Program-made: the position numbers and the translations under genes | The notes under the pieces: generated by a model | Database searches by the model: none | The model's input: only the letters and a program-made list of their open reading frames with translations | What the model was told of the DNA's origin: nothing | In this document: in pieces, positions 1 through 5,710 of the stretch | How positions within the stretch are numbered: the first letter of the stretch is position 1 | Layout: every line of letters begins with the position of its first letter | Assembly: GCA_020048595.1 (NCBI GenBank) | Contig: JAIFMH010000150.1 | Coordinates: 1-7,469, forward strand | Direction: 5' to 3' | DNA from: Bacteroidota bacterium | Lineage (GTDB): Bacteria; Bacteroidota; Bacteroidia; Bacteroidales; UBA4417 | Length of the DNA: 7,469 bases

Positions 1-1
1 T

Positions 2-550
2 ATTGTGACACTCCAATTCCCGGCCTCAGCCTGTCCACAAGGGATATCCTTACAACTTAGGGTGGAGTTGAGTGAACGGCTTTCAGTGTCTCTGATAACT
101 GCTAATAACTCGGGGACCGATTTTAAGTTCAGTGAAGCACTGCATTCCTATTTTTCCATCCGGGATATCAGGTCGGTGATCGTTTCGGGACTGGAAGACC
201 AAAGCTATATAGACTCGCTTTCTCGCGGAAAATCTCCTCAACAGCAAAGTGGCCCGATCTCATTTTCAGCAGAAACGGATCGCATTTATATAAACACAGC
301 GCATACCTGCATCATTGTTGACAAATTATTCAAACGAAGCATTTACATTGTGAAAGATAACAGTATTTCGACTGTGGTTTGGAATCCCTGGACAGAAAAA
401 TCCATTCGTATGCCTGATTTTGGTGCACGTGAATTCCTGAATATGCTTTGTGTTGAAACAGCAAATTGCGGACCTAATGCTCTATCATTGGCATCTGGAG
501 AAACACACAATATGCGTCTTCAGATATTCTCCCAGACCGATATAACTTAA
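2..550 (+). CDS. D-hexose-6-phosphate mutarotase-like protein (aldose 1-epimerase superfamily), 5'-truncated by window edge
   Basis: This is the C-terminal part of a YeaD-type mutarotase, a cytoplasmic beta-sandwich enzyme that interconverts the anomers of hexose 6-phosphates. The frame is open to the left edge. The GTG at position 5 is not taken as the start, because the sequence there already matches the middle of the family and roughly 100 or more residues are missing upstream. Family landmarks seen, numbered from the GTG codon, are EALHSYF (44-50, with the conserved active-site His at codon 143-145), ETDRIY (90-95), VVWNPW (124-129) and MLCVETAN (147-154, with the conserved catalytic Glu at codon 455-457). 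The C-terminal segment with LASGETH is also typical. No signal peptide can be judged. The next gene starts about 200 bases downstream, so co-transcription is uncertain. The superfamily is clear; the exact substrate is inferred from the family. Confidence 0.85.
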   Translation: MVTLQFPASACPQGISLQLRVELSERLSVSLITANNSGTDFKFSEALHSYFSIRDIRSVIVSGLEDQSYIDSLSRGKSPQQQSGPISFSAETDRIYINTAHTCIIVDKLFKRSIYIVKDNSISTVVWNPWTEKSIRMPDFGAREFLNMLCVETANCGPNALSLASGETHNMRLQIFSQTDIT

Positions 551-612
551 GGTTTTTTAATACACACATAAACAAAAAGTAATAATAATTTATTTAGAAA
601 AAATTATGACAA

Positions 613-729
613 GTGCTCGTAAAATTAATTCAGACACTGCCGCTCTCTCTACCTGGCATTTTTCTGGTAGGTTCTAATATAGGCACAAGCAGTGTAACTA
701 CCATGGCAGCAGCTTGCGCTTTGAAATAA
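613..729 (+). pseudogene. Possible relic of a Na+/phosphate-cotransporter-like membrane protein (38 codons)
   Basis: The otherwise non-coding stretch 551-749 contains an open frame ending in TAA at 727-729. It reads as a short hydrophobic peptide including LPGIFLVGSNIGTSSVTTM. The G-[AS]-N-I-G-T signature followed by T-rich and Ala-rich residues resembles the repeated core of Na/Pi cotransporters (PF02690 family). There is no plausible start with a ribosome binding site, and a stop lies just upstream in frame at 607-609. The upstream DNA (551-605) is very AT-rich and does not continue the protein. The segment appears more GC-rich than its flanks, as expected of former coding DNA. The match is short, so chance resemblance remains quite possible. 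Confidence 0.22.
634..695 (+). repeat. Nested inverted repeat in the leader region of the GH115-like gene
   Basis: An outer perfect 7-base inverted repeat (ACACTGC at 634-640, GCAGTGT at 689-695) encloses an inner 5-base pair of arms (CTACC at 649-653, GGTAG at 666-670). A second CTACC at 698-702 could pair with the same GGTAG, giving a mutually exclusive alternative fold. It lies 55-116 bases before the start codon at 750. The stems are short, and the region overlaps the possible transporter relic, so the structure could be accidental. Confidence 0.22.
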
Positions 730-734
730 CACTT

Positions 735-740
735 AAAAGG
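735..740 (+). promoter_or_regulatory. Ribosome binding site that decides the start of the GH115-like gene
   Basis: A purine-rich AAAAGG sits nine bases before the ATG at 750. It favours that ATG over the in-frame TTG at 714. The ATG also begins a clean signal peptide, whereas the 12 extra residues from the TTG would precede it without purpose. Confidence 0.5.
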
Positions 741-749
741 AAACACAAT

Positions 750-2876
750 ATGAGATTAAACAACGATTCAAAAGTTAGAGTACTTCTTCTGCTAATTCTA
801 ATACAGTTCTTTACGGTTTCAATTAATGCAAATTCGGTTAAGGGAAAAGCTATTGAATTCGGCAAGAAAACTCTGATAATTGTGATCTCTGATGAAGAGG
901 AAGAACCGATAAGAATTGCTCTGTCTGCTTTAATCAAAGATTTCAGAGGGGTTATGAATTTCGACCCGGAGGTTTATAGCAAAATGGATAACAAAGATGA
1001 TGTAACAGAGTTAGTTATTGTTAACCGTGCATCAGGATTACTTTCCGTCCCATCTGACAAAGTAATGAAACTTGATGGTTTTGAATCTCATCGCGTTTAT
1101 GCCGATCCAGAAAACAACAGGATATATCTGGAGGGTTTCGACCTGAGAGGTACCATTTTTGCCATATACACTTTCTCGGAAAAAGTTCTGGGCGTTCCTC
1201 CATTACATTACTGGAGTTCATGGGTACCAATAAGACATAAGAAAATTAAAGTTGACGGCGATTTCAATTTATTTTTCAAATCGCCACAAGTAAGATATCG
1301 CAGCATTTTGCCCGGCGACCAGGATTTTTTCAACCCATGGAAAAAGCAATCTCCGGAAAACGAAAATGTTTGGCTCGAAACTACACTTCGGCTTAAATTG
1401 AATACCGTTGAAACCTATTCTACAATTTTACCAGGTTATAAATTGACCGATTATGCTTATTTAATTGACAAATATGGATTAGTCATTACTTCTCATCATA
1501 CCAGTGGACTAAACACTTCCTTTGGAACCTGGGACGACTATTGGGAAAAAGTCAGAATGATGGAGGCTCCGAAGTTATTGCTGGCTAACGAATCTGCTAT
1601 TAAAGATTTCTTCAGGTACAATGCAGAGACTGTCAAAAGGAGTGGAATTGAAAACCTCTGGACAATCGCATTCAGGGGAAAGGTAGATCAACCATTTTGG
1701 AGTGTTTTCGAAGATGCCCCTGAAAGTGATAAGGAAAGGGCAGAAGTAATTAACAAAATGCTCCGGATTCAACTTGATATGATTAAAGAAGTGACGGGGA
1801 ATCCCAATCCTTATGCGCGTATCACTTTTTACGATGAAATTGCATCATTAATGGCTGCAGGGTATTTAAAGCCACCTGAAGGTGAAAACATAATTTGGAC
1901 CTACGTTGCTGCCCGACGTGATCCATATCCGTATGACGATCTGGTCAGTTTTAATTCGGAAAAACCTGTTAAGCTGGGTTATTATATGAATTTTGGATTC
2001 GCTTCTACAGGTGCTCATGTAGCTCCAGCCGAAAGCCCCTGGAAGATGGAGTTCAATTACCGCTACATTAATAGCAAATCACCGCTCTTTTTTTCTGTGG
2101 TTAATGTTGGTAATGTAAGAGAATTTGTTTTGGAGTTATCGGCTAATGCAAAAATGCTGTGGGATTATGACCGATACAATACCGATGAATTTATGATTGG
2201 TTATTGTACACAATATTTTGGTGAAAAACATGCTTCGGAAGTAGCCCAACTGTATAAAGATTTTTACAATTCATATTGGCTGCCCAAAAAGACAGAGTTT
2301 GAAGGCATGGAACGCCAGTTCATATTTCAGGATTTAAGATATGCGAGAGCCTTTGATCATATTTATGATGTTTTTTATTCTTCAAAAGAGGAGCTAAATA
2401 TGAATCCATTACATAAAATTGGATATGAAAGTGTTCCGGGACGCACTTTTCGTATCGATAATGAATTTAATAAAAGTCAGAACCAGGTAGATGCCATATT
2501 GTACGGAATGGAAAAAGCCATATCACAGTTCGAATCGGTGGCTGACCGCTGTTCAAAAATGATGCTTTTACTGGATTCGGATAAACAAACTTTTTTTAAC
2601 GACAATCTTCGGATATACAGCTATTACATGGCCCATTTAAGTAAAACTTTATACCATTATGTTTATGCTTATAAAAATCAGGCAAAAAAAGATGTTTTGC
2701 TTGAAAATCTTGAGATGGCTCATGACGAGGCTGTTCAGGCAAAACGCTATATCTATGAAGGGCAACATGGTATCTTTTCCACCTGGTATTCCAATGCAGA
2801 GCCTTTAACCAGAACATTTCAGATCGATTCATTAATAAATAAGATCACTATTTTAAAAGAGCAGGCACTTAAGTAA
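750..2876 (+). CDS. Secreted GH115-like protein (putative alpha-glucuronidase family), divergent and without C-terminal domain
   Basis: This 708-residue protein probably belongs to the GH115 family, whose characterised members remove glucuronic or 4-O-methylglucuronic acid side chains from xylan and other glycans. Residues 1-27 form a signal peptide (hydrophobic VLLLLILIQFF, likely cut after INA), so it acts outside the cytoplasm. An N-terminal alpha/beta domain (about 30-165) ends with GFDLRGTIFAIYTFSEK (129-145), close to the GH115 'RGTI.GIY..SE..GV' signature. A barrel-like catalytic region (about 170-480) contains SHHTSG (248-253), FRGKVDQPFW (308-317), FYDEI (360-364, Glu363 aligning with the Glu of the usual YKEV motif) and VNVGNVREF (451-459). 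A helical part (about 490-705) ends the protein. Typical GH115 enzymes run about 800-1000 residues with a C-terminal beta domain, absent here. The usual DDNWGN-like and 'GGPR.YKW' segments are replaced (385-395, 415-431), so substrate or activity may differ. No operon partner is tightly coupled. Confidence 0.72.
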   Translation: MRLNNDSKVRVLLLLILIQFFTVSINANSVKGKAIEFGKKTLIIVISDEEEEPIRIALSALIKDFRGVMNFDPEVYSKMDNKDDVTELVIVNRASGLLSVPSDKVMKLDGFESHRVYADPENNRIYLEGFDLRGTIFAIYTFSEKVLGVPPLHYWSSWVPIRHKKIKVDGDFNLFFKSPQVRYRSILPGDQDFFNPWKKQSPENENVWLETTLRLKLNTVETYSTILPGYKLTDYAYLIDKYGLVITSHHTSGLNTSFGTWDDYWEKVRMMEAPKLLLANESAIKDFFRYNAETVKRSGIENLWTIAFRGKVDQPFWSVFEDAPESDKERAEVINKMLRIQLDMIKEVTGNPNPYARITFYDEIASLMAAGYLKPPEGENIIWTYVAARRDPYPYDDLVSFNSEKPVKLGYYMNFGFASTGAHVAPAESPWKMEFNYRYINSKSPLFFSVVNVGNVREFVLELSANAKMLWDYDRYNTDEFMIGYCTQYFGEKHASEVAQLYKDFYNSYWLPKKTEFEGMERQFIFQDLRYARAFDHIYDVFYSSKEELNMNPLHKIGYESVPGRTFRIDNEFNKSQNQVDAILYGMEKAISQFESVADRCSKMMLLLDSDKQTFFNDNLRIYSYYMAHLSKTLYHYVYAYKNQAKKDVLLENLEMAHDEAVQAKRYIYEGQHGIFSTWYSNAEPLTRTFQIDSLINKITILKEQALK

Positions 2877-2904
2877 TGGTGATAATATAATGTCGTATTT
2901 CATC

Positions 2905-2988
2905 ATTCACTCTCCCCAAGCCCGATATATCGGGCTTCCCCACTCGTAGAGAGGGAAGAGCTTCGCAGATGCGAAGGGGTGAGTTAAA
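2905..2988. repeat. Nested palindromic intergenic element (REP/MITE-like)
   Basis: The 232-base gap between the GH115-like and binding-protein genes holds a compact, GC-rich hairpin element in AT-rich surroundings. The outer arms 2905-2917 and 2976-2988 match at 10 of 13 positions, including a CCCC/GGGG core. Inside are a perfect 20-base palindrome at 2918-2937 (half-site AAGCCCGATA), a perfect 6-base stem with a 4-base loop at 2961-2976 (CTTCGC/GCGAAG), and CTTCCC (2935-2940), which can pair with GGGAAG (2953-2958). No T-run follows on the + strand, so a simple intrinsic terminator is less likely than a dispersed repeat, although it could still act in mRNA 3'-end formation. The rest of the gap is AT-rich with no gene seen. 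Confidence 0.6.
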
Positions 2989-3108
2989 GTATTGTTGGGT
3001 TTAGAAATACAACATTTAAAGATTCTTACTACTTATATTGAACTAGTTTTTAAAAATGATATTAAGAAATTTGAAATGAAATAAACTGGGCTATAAAATT
3101 TCTACCTT

Positions 3109-4089
3109 ATGAAATCCAATCAAAACAATGGCATATTTAGTATAATCATTATTTTGAGCTTATTTTTTCAAAATTGCGGTCAGCCAAAAACCAATAAACA
3201 AAAAGTAGTGTATGTAAATTCATACCATAGAGGGCATCCCTCAAGTGATGAAATCATGGATGTTATAATCGGGGAATTTCCCACCGATAGTTTTGAGTTG
3301 GTTACCTATATCATGGATACCAAAAGAAATTCTTCACAGGATTATGCTGAAAAAAAATCTGCCCGGTTATATGACTCTATAATCCTGGTTGATCCTGATA
3401 TCGTTATTGTTTCTGACGATAATGCAGTGAAATACCTGATTCAGCCCTACTTTCAAAACACAGATCTGCCAGTAGTATTTTGTGGGGTAAACTGGTCGGA
3501 TAAGGAATATGACCTCAAGGCTGTTAAGGTGACGGGTATGCTTGAAATACTTCCCTTAGCCGAAACTTTAATTACGATGAAATCCTTTTATCCGGCAATG
3601 AAAAAGTTATTGGTGCTTACCGAAAACACCACCACATCGCGAAAGGAAGAGTTAATTCTTGATTCGCTGTATAATCGCGTAGGATTATCTGTCGAACATG
3701 AGCTGGTTAATGATTTTGACAGCTGGAAAACACAGTTTAAAGAAGGGAATAAGCTATACGATATTATCTACATTCCCACCAACGGAGCTATTAAAGGCTG
3801 GGACAGTGATGAAGCCGTGAATTTTGTTTATCAGCACATTTCTGTACCTGTTGTTACCTGTGAAGATTTTATGATGCCTTATGCTGTACTTGGAATTACA
3901 AAGCTTGCAAAGGAACAGGGAATTTGGGTTTCAAAAACCACAAAAAGAATCCTGAAGGGAGAAAGTCCTTTTGATATCCCTGTGACAAAGAATCAGGAAT
4001 CTGCAACCTGGTTGAATGCCAGACTGGCAGAAAAGATAGATTTTCAACCTGATAAAGAGTTTCTGGATAAAGCTAAAATTGTAAATTAA
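3109..4089 (+). CDS. ABC-type substrate-binding protein (COG2984/PF04392-like), putative lipoprotein
   Basis: This 326-residue protein is an exported, type I periplasmic-binding-like protein. The N-terminus has a hydrophobic stretch (FSIIIILSLFF, 10-20) followed by Cys23 in FQNCG. This looks like a lipoprotein signal, although Asn at -1 departs from the usual lipobox. The mature part begins with VVYVNSYHRGHPSSDEIM (33-50) and continues with VSDDNAVKYL (101-110), PVVFCGVNWS (121-130) and a C-terminal segment, MPYAVLGITKLAKEQG (256-271) plus ILKGESPFDIPV (281-292). All of these are typical of COG2984 binding proteins and of the related sensor domains fused to histidine kinases. No permease or ATPase gene and no kinase is present here, so its role as transporter component, sensor or scavenging lipoprotein is open. 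No Shine-Dalgarno is visible before the ATG, which is common in Bacteroidota. The ligand cannot be predicted. Confidence 0.8.
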   Translation: MKSNQNNGIFSIIIILSLFFQNCGQPKTNKQKVVYVNSYHRGHPSSDEIMDVIIGEFPTDSFELVTYIMDTKRNSSQDYAEKKSARLYDSIILVDPDIVIVSDDNAVKYLIQPYFQNTDLPVVFCGVNWSDKEYDLKAVKVTGMLEILPLAETLITMKSFYPAMKKLLVLTENTTTSRKEELILDSLYNRVGLSVEHELVNDFDSWKTQFKEGNKLYDIIYIPTNGAIKGWDSDEAVNFVYQHISVPVVTCEDFMMPYAVLGITKLAKEQGIWVSKTTKRILKGESPFDIPVTKNQESATWLNARLAEKIDFQPDKEFLDKAKIVN

Positions 4090-4090
4090 T

Positions 4091-4123
4091 AGCAAGGGAT
4101 TTAAAAAGGTAAATTCCATTGCT
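4091..4123 (+). terminator. Possible weak terminator hairpin after the binding-protein gene
   Basis: Immediately after the stop codon, 4091-4102 (AGCAAGGGATTT) can pair with 4111-4123 (AAATTCCATTGCT) around an 8-base A-rich loop. The stem has about 11 pairs with one mismatch and one bulge. It is not followed by a T-run, so it could instead be an mRNA 3'-end stabiliser or chance. Confidence 0.28.
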
Positions 4124-4221
4124 CAAATAAAAAAAGATGATCGGTCTTGCTTTTGGAAAAATTTCTTCAATGTTGTTAATTCCATTAATGCTTTATTAAT
4201 AAAAAAATTTACTCTTACTGC

Positions 4222-4229
4222 TATATTTC
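4222..4229 (+). promoter_or_regulatory. Candidate Bacteroidota-type -7 box upstream of the oxidoreductase gene
   Basis: TATATTTC matches seven of eight positions of the Bacteroidota -7 consensus TAnnTTTG and would give a leader of about 55 bases before the ATG at 4291. No good TTTG -33 box is found at the normal distance, and AT-rich DNA makes such matches common. The 201-base gap 4090-4290 otherwise holds only the possible hairpin at 4091 and AT-rich sequence. Confidence 0.22.
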
Positions 4230-4290
4230 AGGTTAATTGTTAAATCTGCAAAGAAAAACTGATCGCAAATTCATTAATAAAATCAAGACT

Positions 4291-5640
4291 ATGTCATCAA
4301 GAAGAAAATTTATTAAAAATCTGGCTGCCAGTTCAGCAGCTTTGGCAATTGGAGGAATGGCCACAGGAATGTCGGCAAAAAGTTATCGCAATATAGTTGG
4401 GGCAAACGATCGTATCAACCTTGCCATGATCGGAGTTAACAGTCGGGGTAAAAGCATGTCGGGAACTTTTGCCGGTCAAAAAAATGCCAATGTCACCTGC
4501 ATTTGCGATGTTGACGAAAGAGCTATTCCAAAGGCCATCAAAGCCGCAATGGAGGTCAACCCGGCAATCACCCAGAAATCGGAAAAAGACTGCCGCAAAG
4601 TTCTGGAAGACAAAACGATTGATGCTATTTATATTGCTACTCCCGACCACTGGCATGCCCCGCTCACGATTATGGGTTGTCAGGCTGGCAAGCATGTTTA
4701 TGTTGAAAAACCGGTGAGTCATAACCCACATGAAGGCGAACTCGCTATTGCTGCAGCACGTAAATACAACCGTGTTGTTCAAATGGGGGCCCAACGCCGC
4801 TCGGCTCCAATACTTACGCAAGGGATCGAACAATTGCGCAATGGAATTATTGGTCGGGTTTATATGGCAAAAACCTGGTACACCAACGCACGCAAATCTA
4901 CTTTTCTCACACCCGGAACTGTTCCGACATGGCTCGATTATGATCTTTGGCAGGGACCGGCTCCACGTGTGCCATACAAAGACGGACTGATTCACTACAA
5001 CTGGCACTGGTTCTGGCACTGGGGAACCGGCGAGGCATTAAACAACGGTACACACGAAGTAGATGTTGCCCTGTGGGGACTTGGAGTGGACTTTCCTACA
5101 CGTGTTACTTCAGTCGGGGGGCGTTATCATTTTAAAGACGATTGGGAGACTCCCGACACACAAGTAGTTTCAATGGATTTTCCCGGTCGCATTTCCCTGG
5201 TATGGGAAAGCCGAAGCTCAAACGGACGAAAAATTGAAGGTGCCGACCGCGGAATTATTTTTTATGGCGAAAACGGAAGTTTGGATACCGGCGACGATAG
5301 CTACAAAGTATACGACCTTAACGGGAAGCTGGTCAGCGAAGTAAAATCGGAATCGGCTGAACCGAACAATTTACAGGGGCGAAATACTGCCAGTCCAAGC
5401 TTGACCATGGATAGTTTGCATGCTGCCGATTTTCTCGACGCAATAAGAAACAACCGCCGTCCGAACTGTGATGTGGAGACCGGTTATAAAAGTGTGCTCG
5501 CCATGCAGTTGGGTAATATTTCCTGGCGTGTTGGTCGCGACCTGAATATTGACCCGGAAAACGGACATATTATCAAAGATCCGGATGCACAAAAACTATG
5601 GAGCCGAACCTATGAAAAAGGATGGGAACCCAAATTGTAA
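4291..5640 (+). CDS. Tat-exported Gfo/Idh/MocA family NAD(P)-dependent oxidoreductase
   Basis: This 449-residue protein is a sugar dehydrogenase-type oxidoreductase with an N-terminal Rossmann domain and a C-terminal alpha/beta domain. The ATG at 4291 is chosen because it starts a twin-arginine signal, SRRKFIK (3-9), followed by an Ala/Gly-rich hydrophobic stretch. The TTG at 4237 would bury this signal behind 18 residues. Seen motifs are the dinucleotide-binding LAMIGVNSRG (44-53), ATPDHWHAP (116-124), EKPVSHN (139-145, with the conserved catalytic Lys140) and a C-terminal-domain segment NNGTHEVDVALWG (251-263, with the conserved His255). Tat export fits a protein folded with its cofactor before transport. 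Members act on diverse sugars; some Bacteroidota relatives take part in 3-keto-sugar chemistry and some are NAD-dependent glycosidases (GH109), neither of which can be decided here. The sulfatase follows after 70 bases, suggesting one operon. It is visibly more GC-rich than the preceding gene. Confidence 0.9.
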   Translation: MSSRRKFIKNLAASSAALAIGGMATGMSAKSYRNIVGANDRINLAMIGVNSRGKSMSGTFAGQKNANVTCICDVDERAIPKAIKAAMEVNPAITQKSEKDCRKVLEDKTIDAIYIATPDHWHAPLTIMGCQAGKHVYVEKPVSHNPHEGELAIAAARKYNRVVQMGAQRRSAPILTQGIEQLRNGIIGRVYMAKTWYTNARKSTFLTPGTVPTWLDYDLWQGPAPRVPYKDGLIHYNWHWFWHWGTGEALNNGTHEVDVALWGLGVDFPTRVTSVGGRYHFKDDWETPDTQVVSMDFPGRISLVWESRSSNGRKIEGADRGIIFYGENGSLDTGDDSYKVYDLNGKLVSEVKSESAEPNNLQGRNTASPSLTMDSLHAADFLDAIRNNRRPNCDVETGYKSVLAMQLGNISWRVGRDLNIDPENGHIIKDPDAQKLWSRTYEKGWEPKL

Positions 5641-5710
5641 AATCGCTTGGGATTCTGCAGCTAATAATAAAAATTTCAATGAGTTTGATAACATTTAAAC
5701 CTTTAATTGG

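Noticed and set aside
606..677. A 23-codon ATG frame in the gap after the mutarotase gene
   Set aside because: It has no ribosome binding site and no recognisable sequence, and it overlaps in another frame the more protein-like NIGT-containing segment.
714..749. TTG start giving a 12-residue longer GH115-like protein
   Set aside because: The ATG at 750 has a ribosome binding site at 735-740 and starts directly at a normal signal peptide.
3044..3051. TAGTTTTT as a -7 promoter box for the binding-protein gene
   Set aside because: It resembles TAnnTTTG, but no -33 TTTG lies at the right spacing and the region is AT-rich, so chance matches are expected.
4184..4200. ATTAAT repeats (ATTAAT-GCTTT-ATTAAT) as an operator
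   Set aside because: The halves are self-complementary AT-only hexamers in AT-rich DNA, with no further symmetry or known regulator motif.
4237..4290. TTG start giving an 18-residue longer oxidoreductase
   Set aside because: The extension precedes and would bury the twin-arginine signal, and the ATG at 4291 fits the Tat motif position.
4333..5019. A 228-codon open frame on the minus strand inside the oxidoreductase gene
   Set aside because: It is fully antisense to a gene with clear Gfo/Idh/MocA motifs, its translation shows no recognisable domain, and its length is explained by the GC-rich codon use of the sense strand.
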